Source of the DNA: CAZUTO01 sp964623085
GTDB lineage: Bacteria; Pseudomonadota; Gammaproteobacteria; Pseudomonadales; GM7GCV1
DNA length: 64,000 bases
Assembly: GCA_964623085.1 (NCBI GenBank)
Contig: CAZUTO010000006.1
Span: 1 to 64,000 of the forward strand
Reading direction: 5' to 3'
Below the pieces are notes generated by a model. It had not been told where the DNA came from. It saw only the letters and a program-made list of their open reading frames with translations, and made no database searches. This document shows, piece by piece, positions 1-8,483 of the stretch (the stretch's first letter is position 1; the number at the start of each line of letters is the position of its first letter). Both the position numbers and the translations under genes were made by a program.

Positions 1-37
1 TATTTCCGCAAACTGAATATATATCTTATTGAGTTCT

Positions 38-649
38 ATGACAGGTAACCTCTTCACAGTTTCTGCACCTTCTGGGGCAGGCAAAACGAGCCTTGTTTCC
101 GCACTTGTGGAGAAAATGGACGGTGTGCGCCTTTCTGTGTCGCACACAACTCGCTCGCAGCGTTCGGGTGAGCAAGACGGTGTGAACTACAATTTTGTCT
201 CGGTCTCTGAGTTTCAGGCGATGGTAGCCGCCACGGATTTCTTGGAGCACGCGGAAGTATTTGGGAATTACTACGGCACCTCTGAATCCTGGGTTCGCAA
301 CGCACTTGAACAGGGTAACGATGTTATTTTGGAGATTGATTGGCAAGGTGCGGCGCAAATACGCAAACAGATTCCAGAAACCAGCGGCATTTTTATTTTG
401 CCGCCCTCACAGGATGTGCTTAAGCAGAGGCTGCAAGGCCGAGGGCAGGATTCTGACGAGGTCATTGAGCAGAGAATGACGCAAGCGCGGGATGAGCTTT
501 CGCACTATTTGGAAGCGGAATATTTGGTGGTTAATGACAAATTTGATGAGGCGTTGGATGAGCTTTGCGCCATTGTCACCGCTAAGCGCGCTAAAATAGC
601 CAAACGCAGCGAAGAATATGCAGATTTGATCAGCGAATTGTTGTGCTAA
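38..649 (+). CDS. gmk: Guanylate kinase
   Basis: This enzyme phosphorylates GMP to GDP with ATP in the cytoplasm, feeding GTP, dGTP and (p)ppGpp synthesis. The 203-residue protein has the P-loop SAPSGAGKTS near residues 9-18, the GMP-binding stretch with SHTTR and the YNFVS/F element, and the EIDWQGA motif near residue 100. The length is normal for the family. I chose the ATG at 38 over an in-frame TTG at 29 because the family begins a few residues before the P-loop. Only 37 bases of upstream sequence are visible, so its promoter cannot be judged. It is followed by rpoZ and spoT, the usual gammaproteobacterial order. Identification is secure. Confidence 0.96.
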   Translation: MTGNLFTVSAPSGAGKTSLVSALVEKMDGVRLSVSHTTRSQRSGEQDGVNYNFVSVSEFQAMVAATDFLEHAEVFGNYYGTSESWVRNALEQGNDVILEIDWQGAAQIRKQIPETSGIFILPPSQDVLKQRLQGRGQDSDEVIEQRMTQARDELSHYLEAEYLVVNDKFDEALDELCAIVTAKRAKIAKRSEEYADLISELLC

Positions 650-759
650 GCCACTGCATTCCGCTAAAATCACTCCCCCCTTTTTTAGAACGCTTCATTA
701 CCGATTCAGCCCATTGAGTATTGGCTGATCGAGTTAGAAGTTAATCGGATTTACATCTT

Positions 760-1134
760 ATGGCACGAATTACTGTAGAAGACTGTTTGGATCACGTCGA
801 CAACCGTTTTGAACTGGTGATGGTAGGCAGCAAACGCGCTCGACAACTGATGGTTGGAAACAAAGAACCGCAAGTAGAGTGGGAAAACGATAAAGCCACT
901 GTGGTTGCGTTGCGCGAAATTGAGCTTGGCCTTGTCACTGCGGCGATTCTCGATGAAGTTGAGCAAGAAGATTACTTTGAGGATGATTTTGCCAGCAGCT
1001 TTGAACGTCAGAACGCTGAGTTAACCGCGCTGATGGGTGGAACACCTACCGAAAGCCCTGCCGCGATCATTCCTGAGACAGCGCCGATTTCTCCCATTCC
1101 TCCCGCTCCACTAGGTGGCGAACCCGAAGGATAG
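760..1134 (+). CDS. rpoZ: RNA polymerase omega subunit
   Basis: Omega is the small subunit that helps fold beta-prime and assemble RNA polymerase; in proteobacteria it also forms part of a ppGpp-binding site. The first 75 or so residues match the family, starting MARITVEDCL and including the NRFELVMVGSKRARQL segment. At 124 residues it is longer than the roughly 90-residue E. coli protein. The extra C-terminal part is acidic and then rich in proline and alanine (about residues 85-124), probably disordered. It sits 21 nt before spoT and is likely co-transcribed with it. Confidence 0.95.
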   Translation: MARITVEDCLDHVDNRFELVMVGSKRARQLMVGNKEPQVEWENDKATVVALREIELGLVTAAILDEVEQEDYFEDDFASSFERQNAELTALMGGTPTESPAAIIPETAPISPIPPAPLGGEPEG

Positions 1135-1155
1135 CGTTTTATACAGAGGTGAGCA

Positions 1156-3279
1156 TTGCCTAGCATTGATGATTTAGCGGAACGGCTCGCCTCTTATCTT
1201 GAGCCTGATCAAATCGATCAGGTCAGACGAGCTTATTCGTTTGCTGCTGAAGCACACGAAGGGCAATATCGTAAAAGCGGCGAACCCTACTCATCACACC
1301 CTCTTGCCGTCGCCTTTATTCTGGCTGATATGCACATGGATCATTACTGTTTAATGGGCGCCATGTTGCATGATGTTATCGAAGACACGCCTGCCACCAA
1401 AACCGTTCTGAAGAAAAAGTTTGGCGACACTGTGGCCGAAATTGTGGATGGCGTCAGCAAGCTAAATAAAATGGAAACGCGGGATCTTAGCCGCGAGCAA
1501 AAGCAGGCTGAAGATTTCGTCAAAATGACGCTGGCGATGTCCAAGGACATCCGCGTGATTTTAGTAAAACTGGCAGATCGCCTGCACAACATGCGCACCC
1601 TTGGCGCGCTTTCCCCAAAAAAACGCCGCCGCATCGCAAAAGAGACGCTCGATATCTTTGCCCCCATCGCGCATCGATTAGGCATTAACGATATGCGTGT
1701 GGAATTTGAAGAACGCGGGTTCGAGATGCTCTACCCCATGCGCGCCAGACGTCTTGAGGCCGCGCTCGAAATTGCCCGCAAGCAGCGCAAAGATCTGGTT
1801 ACCGAGATTCATCAGGCTATTGAGGCAAGGTTAGAAATAGAAGGGTTTGAGGGCCAAGTGCTTGGCCGCGAAAAGCACCTTTATAGTATCTACCAAAAGA
1901 TGCGCGATCAGCGCGCTGCGTTCAAAGATGTGATGGATGTGTTTGCGTTCCGCATTACGGTCGATACGGTGGATCAATGCTATCGCGCGCTGGGTATTGT
2001 GCATAATCTTTTCAAACCAATAGCCGGTATGTTCAAAGATTACGTTGCCATACCTAAGGCCAATGGCTATCAATCACTGCATACCATGCTAGTGGGAATG
2101 CACGGCGTGCCCATTGAAGTCCAGATTCGTACTCGCGAGATGGACGATATGGCCAATTTTGGGATTGCCGCACACTGGTTTTACAAGTCTCATGGTGGTG
2201 AAGCGACAGACGCGGTCAGCACACGCACTAACGAATGGGTAAAACGACTACTCGACTTACAAAAAAGTGCCGGTAATCCACTGGAGTTTATCGAGCACGT
2301 TAAAACTGATTTGTTTCCTGACGAGGTGTATGTGTTTACACCCAAGGGAAAAATTATCGAGCTACCACGAGGTGCGACGGTGGTGGATTTTGCCTTTGCG
2401 CTGCACACCGATATCGGTAACAGTTGTGTCGGCTGCAAGATAAACAACAAGCTATCACCTCTTTCGCAAAAGCTGGAAAGTGGGCAGGTTGTTGAAGTGC
2501 TTCGGGCTGCCAAGGTGCAGCCACACCCAGCATGGCTGAGCTTCGTGGTTACCGCCAAAGCGCGCAGTGGTATTCGGCACAGCCTGAAGAATCGGCGGCA
2601 TGAAGAATCCATTACCCTCGGCAAACGCTTGCTGAATAAGGTGCTCGCTGATGTTGAGTTAACGCTGGATGACATCAAACCTGAAAGGATTGAAGCAATT
2701 GTCAAGGACGGTCAGCTTGATTCCTTTGATGAGGTGCTAGAACAAATCGGTTTGGGTGACCGCATGCCATTTGTGGTAGCCAAGCGCTTGGTGGACAAAG
2801 ATCAAGAAGGGCAGCTCAGCACCAACCTTGAATCGCCGATTGTGATCGACTCCTCTGACGGGCAGGTAGTGAGTTTTGGCGGCTGCTGTTACCCGATTCC
2901 CGGCGATCCTATCATTGGGCACTTTAGTTCTGGGCGCGGTTTAGTTGTGCACTGTGAGGATTGCCCAAACATTTCTGAAGTACGCCACAAGCCCGAAGTC
3001 GCGGTGCCTATAAGCTGGGCAAAAGAAATCAGTGGCGAGTTTCAAGTCGAGCTTTGGGTGGAGGTCGCTTTGTTTAGGGGGGTGATTGCGCAACTCGCCG
3101 CGAGGATAACGTCAGGCTGCGGGGGCATTGAAACCATTAGTATTGAAGAGCGGGGCGCGAGCATTAGCGTACTAAAAATTATGCTGCGAGTAGCAAACCG
3201 CGTGCATTTAGCCAATATAATGCGACTGATACGGCTAGAGCCTTACGTCAATAAATTGCGGCGTGGCGCAAACGTTTAA
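1156..3279 (+). CDS. spoT: Bifunctional (p)ppGpp synthetase/hydrolase SpoT
   Basis: SpoT makes and hydrolyses the alarmone (p)ppGpp during nutrient stress. Domains in order are the N-terminal HD hydrolase (HDVIEDT near residue 72), the RelA/SpoT synthetase domain (YQSLHTMLVG near residue 312, then the conserved RTREMDDMANFGIAAHW), a TGS domain around 390-450 (FTPKGKIIELPRGATVVDFA), and a C-terminal zinc-finger/ACT region with CCYPIPGD and HCEDC. At 707 residues it is full length, and the intact HD box argues for SpoT rather than RelA. The start is a TTG, supported by a strong AGAGGTGAG ribosome-binding site five bases upstream; no ATG fits. It lies in a gmk-rpoZ-spoT-ridA cluster. Confidence 0.97.
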   Translation: MPSIDDLAERLASYLEPDQIDQVRRAYSFAAEAHEGQYRKSGEPYSSHPLAVAFILADMHMDHYCLMGAMLHDVIEDTPATKTVLKKKFGDTVAEIVDGVSKLNKMETRDLSREQKQAEDFVKMTLAMSKDIRVILVKLADRLHNMRTLGALSPKKRRRIAKETLDIFAPIAHRLGINDMRVEFEERGFEMLYPMRARRLEAALEIARKQRKDLVTEIHQAIEARLEIEGFEGQVLGREKHLYSIYQKMRDQRAAFKDVMDVFAFRITVDTVDQCYRALGIVHNLFKPIAGMFKDYVAIPKANGYQSLHTMLVGMHGVPIEVQIRTREMDDMANFGIAAHWFYKSHGGEATDAVSTRTNEWVKRLLDLQKSAGNPLEFIEHVKTDLFPDEVYVFTPKGKIIELPRGATVVDFAFALHTDIGNSCVGCKINNKLSPLSQKLESGQVVEVLRAAKVQPHPAWLSFVVTAKARSGIRHSLKNRRHEESITLGKRLLNKVLADVELTLDDIKPERIEAIVKDGQLDSFDEVLEQIGLGDRMPFVVAKRLVDKDQEGQLSTNLESPIVIDSSDGQVVSFGGCCYPIPGDPIIGHFSSGRGLVVHCEDCPNISEVRHKPEVAVPISWAKEISGEFQVELWVEVALFRGVIAQLAARITSGCGGIETISIEERGASISVLKIMLRVANRVHLANIMRLIRLEPYVNKLRRGANV

Positions 3280-3307
3280 CATAGATTGTAGATACTGGAG
3301 ATGCAGC

Positions 3308-3691
3308 ATGCCAAACCGAGCCATAATTAATACTGAAAATGCCCCCGCTGCCATTGGCACCTATTCTCAGGCTGTGAAAGTCGACAACACTGTCTATCTT
3401 TCTGGGCAAATACCGCTCGACCCTGCAACAATGGAGCTTGTAAGTGATCAACCTAGCGCGCAAATTGATCAGACATTCAAAAACCTCGCCGCGGTTTGCG
3501 AAGCCTCTGGCGGCAATCTACAAAGCATCGTTAAGCTTAATATCTACCTGACGGATTTATCTCACTTTGCGCTTGTGAACGAAACGATGGCGCGCTATTT
3601 TGAGCAGCCCTATCCAGCCAGAGCGGCTATTGGTGTTGCGCAATTGCCAAAAGGGGCAATGGTTGAAATGGACGCGATTCTGGTCGTCTAA
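3308..3691 (+). CDS. ridA: RidA family reactive intermediate deaminase
   Basis: RidA hydrolyses reactive enamine/imine intermediates released by PLP enzymes such as threonine dehydratase, protecting other PLP enzymes. The 127-residue protein shows the YjgF/YER057c/UK114 hallmarks: the N-terminal NTENAPAAIGTYSQAV, then SGQIPLDP, and a C-terminal ARAAIGVAQLPKGAMVEMDAI, whose arginine is the substrate-binding residue of the family. The ATG at 3308 is preceded by GGAG at 3297-3300; a longer in-frame reading would overlap spoT and lacks conservation. It follows spoT by 28 nt, the arrangement known from many gammaproteobacteria. Confidence 0.94.
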   Translation: MPNRAIINTENAPAAIGTYSQAVKVDNTVYLSGQIPLDPATMELVSDQPSAQIDQTFKNLAAVCEASGGNLQSIVKLNIYLTDLSHFALVNETMARYFEQPYPARAAIGVAQLPKGAMVEMDAILVV

Positions 3692-3698
3692 TGTAATC

Positions 3699-3718
3699 GA
3701 GCCTGACTAAGCAGGCTC
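3699..3718. terminator. Hairpin after ridA, possible terminator
   Basis: A perfect 7-bp stem (GAGCCTG/CAGGCTC) with a 6-nt loop lies eight bases after the ridA stop, between two convergent genes. Neither side has a clear U-tract, so termination would be weak or factor-assisted. Confidence 0.4.
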
Positions 3719-3774
3719 TGAGCGAGCGTCGCTGAGTAACAGTAAACAGTGCCGTGGCACCTTAAGAAATACCG

Positions 3775-5046
3775 CTAGCGGATATCAGAATCAGCACGAA
3801 AGGTATCGAGATCAATCGCGGTTTCCGAATTGGCCACCACCGTGGCAACCATCGAATCACCGGTTACGTTCACCGCTGTGCGCATCATATCGAGAATACG
3901 ATCCACACCAATAATCAACGCAATCCCTTCAATGGGTAGACCAACCTGCCCGAGCACCATTGAGAGCATGATAAGCCCCACACCCGGCACACCTGCGGTG
4001 CCAACTGATGCCAACGTGGCAGTAAGAATGACCATCAAGTATCCCTGCAGGCCAATATCAATACCGTAGACCTGCGAAATAAACACGGTGGCAACACCTT
4101 GCATAATGGCTGTGCCATCCATGTTGATAGTGGCGCCTAAAGGCAACGTAAATGAAGCAACAGCGCGGTTGATACCGAGCCGCTCTTTCGCAATTTCCAT
4201 GGTAATGGGTAGCGTCGCCGAACTCGATGCCGTACTAAACGCAAACATAACGGCTGGGCGCACATTGCGGAAAAATCGCAGCGGATTTAAGCCGGTGAAT
4301 ACTTTCAGCGCCATAGGATAAACAAGCACCGCATGAATAATGAGTGCCATAACCACGGTAATAAAGTACCACCAAAGATCGACAATGGCGCCAAAGCCCT
4401 CGGTGGCAAAAATTTTGGTGAGCAGCGCAAAGACACCAATAGGCGCTAGCTGCATTAAGATCATCACCATCTTCATAACCACTTCATTCAGCCCTTCAAA
4501 CAGATTCAGTACGGGCTTGCCTGTCTCACCCACTCTCGCTAATGCGATGCCCATCAAGATGGAAAACACAATCAGCTGAAGCATGTTGGCTTCTGCCATG
4601 GCGGCGATGGGGTTGGTTGGAAATATATCAATAAGGGTGTCTTTAATAGGCGGCACATCACGCGCGGTAAACGCCGCATCTGTGGTTCGCTCCATGCCCT
4701 CGCCTGGCTGAACAACAAGCGCGAGCGTCAGTGCGAGCGTAATGGCCACGCAGGTGGTGCCAAGATACAGGGCGATCGTTTTCAGCGCCATGGGGCCCAT
4801 ACGAGCACTATTCCCCAAGGACGCACTACCCAACACGAGCGAAACAAATACCATGGGGACAACGAGAACCCGTAATGACCGGACAAAAATTTGGCCAATC
4901 GTATCCAACACGCCATTGATGACCGTCCCATCAATAAAAGACGCCATAACAGATGCAGGGTCGAGCGTGACAAGGAACCAATTAAACAGCGACCCAAGCA
5001 CGAGCCCGGCAACCATTCCGATAAGAATTTTTTGCGTTAAGGTCAC
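3775..5046 (-). CDS. Dicarboxylate/amino acid:cation symporter (DAACS family)
   Basis: This inner-membrane transporter probably takes up C4-dicarboxylates or acidic amino acids with sodium or protons. The protein is strongly hydrophobic with many membrane spans. It carries the serine-rich re-entrant motif (AFSTASSSATLPITME) and the GATINMDGTAIMQGV motif, both diagnostic of the GltP/DctA/EAAT fold. The GTG at 5046 was chosen because GGGG lies five bases upstream and the product begins VTLTQKILIGM like relatives. An ATG at 5076 gives a 10-residue longer form without a ribosome-binding site. It stands alone, convergent with ridA. The exact substrate cannot be read from sequence. Confidence 0.88.
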   Translation of the reverse strand: MTLTQKILIGMVAGLVLGSLFNWFLVTLDPASVMASFIDGTVINGVLDTIGQIFVRSLRVLVVPMVFVSLVLGSASLGNSARMGPMALKTIALYLGTTCVAITLALTLALVVQPGEGMERTTDAAFTARDVPPIKDTLIDIFPTNPIAAMAEANMLQLIVFSILMGIALARVGETGKPVLNLFEGLNEVVMKMVMILMQLAPIGVFALLTKIFATEGFGAIVDLWWYFITVVMALIIHAVLVYPMALKVFTGLNPLRFFRNVRPAVMFAFSTASSSATLPITMEIAKERLGINRAVASFTLPLGATINMDGTAIMQGVATVFISQVYGIDIGLQGYLMVILTATLASVGTAGVPGVGLIMLSMVLGQVGLPIEGIALIIGVDRILDMMRTAVNVTGDSMVATVVANSETAIDLDTFRADSDIR

Positions 5047-5171
5047 AGTCACCCCGTCAAAATATGAATACGGCAAACAGCAAAAGACGTTTGAGCTATT
5101 TTCAAACGCCCACGCATTATGATAACCCTGATTAAGGGCAGAGAGGATTAGTTTTCGGGATTAACATTTTG

Positions 5172-5205
5172 AGCGTTAGATCGGCAGATTTACCAATCTA
5201 ACGCT
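5172..5205. repeat. 10-bp perfect inverted repeat downstream of sat
   Basis: AGCGTTAGAT at 5172-5181 is repeated in inverse at 5196-5205 across a 14-nt spacer. It lies between the 3' end of sat and the 5' end of the symporter gene. It may be a terminator for cysC-sat, though there is no U-tract, or an operator for the symporter. Confidence 0.45.
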
Positions 5206-5216
5206 TGGAAAAGCAT

Positions 5217-6398
5217 TTAGCTAGCTTCTAGTGATTGATAGTAGTCCATCAAAATTTTTGCCACTTCTGGCCGAGAAAACTCTGGCGGCGGCGCAATGCC
5301 TTGGCCCAACATTTCACGAACTTTGGTGCCAGACAGCAACACAAAATCTTCTTTGGTATGGTCAGGCACATCGCGCATCATCACCACTTTATTCAGTTTC
5401 TTTGAATAAGCAGTGTGGTCAGCGTTGAAGACTTCAATCTCTAGCGAGCCTGCAGGAACGCGCTCGTCAAAAATAGTTTGTGCGTCAAACGCGCCGTAAT
5501 AATCACCAACACCTGCGTGGTCACGCCCAATAATAAAGTGCGTTGCACCCATATTCTGACGGAACAAAGCATGCAGCACTGCCTCTCTCGGGCCGGCATA
5601 GAGCATGTCGAAACCGTAGCCCGTCACCATAACGCTGTTCTCTGGGAAATAGGCATCTGCCATTGTTCGAATTGCAGCATCACGAACATCAGCTGGGATA
5701 TCGCCTTTCTTCAACTTGCCAAGCAACATGTGCACGACGCAGCCATCCGCGCCAACCGCATCCATTGCCATACGGCACAATTCTTCATGCGCGCGGTGCA
5801 TTGGGTTACGCGTTTGGAAGGCCACGACTTTCGTCCAGTTGTTCGCTGCGATGTCTTCACGAATTTGATAAGCCGTGCGGAAAGTGTCTGGAAAATCCTT
5901 TTCGAAGTAACTGAAGTTAAATACCTTCACAGGGCCGGAAAGAAAATACTTTCCTTGTGCAATCCATGCTGCAACACCTGGATGGTCTGCATCCGATGTA
6001 CCGTAGACTTCTTGTGTCATGGTCGCAATTTGTTCGTCGCTTGCTTCATCGATGCCTTCGACTGTCATGACCGCTAGCACGGGTGCACCAGGCATATTTG
6101 GATCACGCAAAGCAAGGGATTGGCCAACCTCGATGCCGTCTGTGCTTTCAACACGATTAACCACCGGAACCGGGAAAAAGACACCGGCGCGAGTTTTCAG
6201 CTCCGTGGAGGTGGAGAGCGCATCTGCCAAATCCATATATCCGGTCAACGGGTTAAAGTAACCCGAACCAAGCATTACCGCGTTCGCAGCAGCCGCTGAA
6301 GTAAGAGTGACAGATGGCAGCGATTCTGCATCAGCTAAAAGTTGTGCGTCATTAACGTAAAGAGGGTTAAGTTCGTTAGAACCATGCGGCTTAATCAT
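5217..6398 (-). CDS. sat: Sulfate adenylyltransferase (monomeric-type ATP sulfurylase)
   Basis: Sat makes adenosine 5'-phosphosulfate from ATP and sulfate. The 393-residue protein has the N-terminal PUA-like part (ITxPHGS-type start, here IKPHGSNELNPLY). It also has the nucleotide-binding FQTRNPMHRAHE motif near residue 195 (QTRN and HRAH elements) and IGRDHAGVGDYYG near residue 290. This is the single-chain Sat family, unrelated to the CysD/CysN heterodimer used by E. coli. It lies 24 nt downstream of cysC on the same strand, so the two probably form a cysC-sat operon making PAPS for assimilation. No dissimilatory genes (apr, dsr) are nearby. Confidence 0.95.
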   Translation of the reverse strand: MIKPHGSNELNPLYVNDAQLLADAESLPSVTLTSAAAANAVMLGSGYFNPLTGYMDLADALSTSTELKTRAGVFFPVPVVNRVESTDGIEVGQSLALRDPNMPGAPVLAVMTVEGIDEASDEQIATMTQEVYGTSDADHPGVAAWIAQGKYFLSGPVKVFNFSYFEKDFPDTFRTAYQIREDIAANNWTKVVAFQTRNPMHRAHEELCRMAMDAVGADGCVVHMLLGKLKKGDIPADVRDAAIRTMADAYFPENSVMVTGYGFDMLYAGPREAVLHALFRQNMGATHFIIGRDHAGVGDYYGAFDAQTIFDERVPAGSLEIEVFNADHTAYSKKLNKVVMMRDVPDHTKEDFVLLSGTKVREMLGQGIAPPPEFSRPEVAKILMDYYQSLEAS

Positions 6399-6422
6399 AA
6401 ATGTTCTCTGTTGATATTCTGT

Positions 6423-7040
6423 CTATGGCTCTAAAATGCCGTTCTCTTTGAGGTAGTCGAGTAACATATCGACCTCTTCGCGCAGAGTGAGTACTTCCGT
6501 TTCTATCACCAACTCTGGGGATTCCGGCTCTTCGTACGGATCATCTATACCAGTAAAATTCTTAATCTCACCCGCACGCGCTTTTTTATACAGCCCTTTT
6601 GGATCGCGCTTTTCAGCTTCTTCAAGCGAGGTCTTCAGATAGACTTCAATAAAAGGAATATCGGCTTCCTCATGGAGCGCTCTCACCACATCGCGGTCTG
6701 CACAATAAGGGCTTACAAAACTCGACAGGGTTATCACGCCTGTGTCACAAAACAGTTTTGCAATCTCACCAATGCGACGAATATTTTCTGCGCGGTCTTC
6801 AGCAGAAAAGCCAAGATTCTTGTTGATGCCCATCCGTATGTTGTCACCATCCAGTCGGTAACAAAGATGGTGCTTTTGAAAAAGCGCTTGTTCAAGCGCA
6901 ACGGCAACGGTGCTTTTGCCACTTCCAGACAATCCGGTAAACCAAAGTGTTGCGCCTTTTTGTCCAAGTAATTGATTGCGGTGCACTCGCTCCACATCTC
7001 CGTGATGCCAATGCACATTGGTTGCTTTTTGATCAGTCAT
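6423..7040 (-). CDS. cysC: Adenylyl-sulfate kinase
   Basis: CysC phosphorylates adenosine 5'-phosphosulfate to PAPS, the activated sulfate used for reduction or sulfation. The 205-residue protein has the P-loop GLSGSGKST near residue 35, the DGDNIRMGINKNLGFSAEDRAENIRRIGE segment typical of APS kinases (near residues 65-93), and the FVSPYCADR motif near residue 108. The length is normal. It is the first gene of a likely two-gene operon with sat. The 154-nt region upstream presumably holds the promoter, but I could not pick a convincing one. Confidence 0.95.
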   Translation of the reverse strand: MTDQKATNVHWHHGDVERVHRNQLLGQKGATLWFTGLSGSGKSTVAVALEQALFQKHHLCYRLDGDNIRMGINKNLGFSAEDRAENIRRIGEIAKLFCDTGVITLSSFVSPYCADRDVVRALHEEADIPFIEVYLKTSLEEAEKRDPKGLYKKARAGEIKNFTGIDDPYEEPESPELVIETEVLTLREEVDMLLDYLKENGILEP

Positions 7041-7194
7041 ATTTAGAAGTTCTGGTCTGTCTTGGGTCTGCGTCTACATTGAGGGAGAGAGTTAGATACG
7101 CCCTATACCTAGACACGCTAAAAATTGGAGCGCTACCATACCAGAAATAGTGCCTCGAAACAATAAAAACAAGTTTGGAAACAACTATTTACGG

Positions 7195-8292
7195 CTAACC
7201 TGCTTTCACGAAATACTCACGTTTAGCTCTGCTGGTCACCCTAGTCATTAGCTCATAGGGGCTATACCCGGAGCAGGTTGCTACCTCAGCAATCGATAGG
7301 TTCTTACCCCAAAGCTCGACGGGGGCTCCAACACTTACCGAAGGCAACTCCGTCACATCGATGAGCATCATATCCATCGCTACATGCCCGGCAGAGCGCG
7401 CTCTAGCTCCATCGACTAACACTGGTGTGCCACTCGCTGTATTTCTAGGATAGCCATCGCCGTAGCCAACAGCGGCAACCGCTATGCGGGAATCGGTGCG
7501 CGCGGTCCAAGCTTGGTTATAACCCACGCTCTCCCCTTGCGGCACGTTTTGTATAGCGATAACACGGGTTGCCATAGTCATGGCGGGCTGAAGATGTTGG
7601 TCGCAATCTTGCTGAGAAGAAAACGGGCTAACGCCATAGAGCATCAAACCTGGTCGCACCCAATCCTGATGCGATTGTGCCAGAGATAATATCGCAGCAG
7701 AGTTGGCCAAACTGCGGCTTCCTGACAATTTACCAGCGACCTGTTCAAAAGCCGCCATCTGATTTTGTGTAAGCGGATTATCTAGCTCTTCCGAACTCGC
7801 AAAATGACTCATATGCACAATGTCGTCCACGGCATCCATACCGACCAGAGCCGCATAGGCTTCTGGGTATTCCTCAACAGAAAAACCCAAACGATGCATC
7901 CCTGTATCCATTTTCAACCAGACTTTTAGTGGCTGCGTAACTTCAATAGCAGCCAACTGCTCTAGCTGATAACGCGAGTGCACAGTGATCCAAAAACCTT
8001 GGACGGATGCTTCTGCGAGCTCTTCAGAATCAAAACAGCCTTCAAGAAGCAAAATCTCGCTCTCTATTCCTGCATTCTTGATTGTTAGCGCTTCGTCTAG
8101 ACTGGCAACGCCAAATGCATCGACTTGAGAGGCTAAAGACTCAGCAACCTGCGCCATACCATGCCCATAGGCATCTGCCTTTACGCAAGCCAGCAAGTTG
8201 GCAGTTGGCGCGCACTGTTTCGCGTATCTGGTATTAGATTTTATTGCCTCTAGATCGACGCTTAGGGTGATCGGCCGTGTCAATTTGCTCAC
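7195..8292 (-). CDS. alr: Alanine racemase
   Basis: This PLP enzyme interconverts L- and D-alanine for peptidoglycan synthesis. The 365-residue protein shows the PLP-lysine motif ACVKADAYGHG near residue 37, the GLMLYG segment, and the catalytic-tyrosine region AAVGYGDGYPR near residue 270, followed by the MDMMLIDVT strand. The length matches Alr. The start is a GTG at 8292; the product then begins SKLTRPITLSVDLEAIKSN, in line with relatives. It is transcribed divergently from the PDZ gene across 191 nt. Whether it is the anabolic Alr or a second catabolic DadX type cannot be told here. Confidence 0.95.
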   Translation of the reverse strand: MSKLTRPITLSVDLEAIKSNTRYAKQCAPTANLLACVKADAYGHGMAQVAESLASQVDAFGVASLDEALTIKNAGIESEILLLEGCFDSEELAEASVQGFWITVHSRYQLEQLAAIEVTQPLKVWLKMDTGMHRLGFSVEEYPEAYAALVGMDAVDDIVHMSHFASSEELDNPLTQNQMAAFEQVAGKLSGSRSLANSAAILSLAQSHQDWVRPGLMLYGVSPFSSQQDCDQHLQPAMTMATRVIAIQNVPQGESVGYNQAWTARTDSRIAVAAVGYGDGYPRNTASGTPVLVDGARARSAGHVAMDMMLIDVTELPSVSVGAPVELWGKNLSIAEVATCSGYSPYELMTRVTSRAKREYFVKAG

Positions 8293-8386
8293 TCGTTCTA
8301 TTGTCCACCGAGTTTATCGAATTAGTCTCCCCCTGAGTACATCTGAGTACAAGAAATGGGCGAAAGCACTACTTGCACCACAATAG

Positions 8387-8402
8387 AAGCCTCTAGGCTT
8401 CA
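8387..8402. repeat. Short palindrome between alr and the PDZ gene
   Basis: GAAGCCT and AGGCTTC form a perfect 7-bp inverted repeat with a 2-nt centre in the divergent intergenic region. It could be an operator for either gene. There is no other support, and a 7-bp repeat can occur by chance. Confidence 0.25.
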
Positions 8403-8483
8403 CAAAGATTCACACATTGAATACTGACTCTCACCAGTAAACTGATTATCTTCTAGAAATGCCCCTATCGTTGAGGTGTGAAA

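Noticed and set aside
5478..6077. 199-codon plus-strand frame opposite sat
   Set aside because: Antisense to a complete, well-conserved gene; cysteine/histidine-rich composition is typical of a shadow frame.
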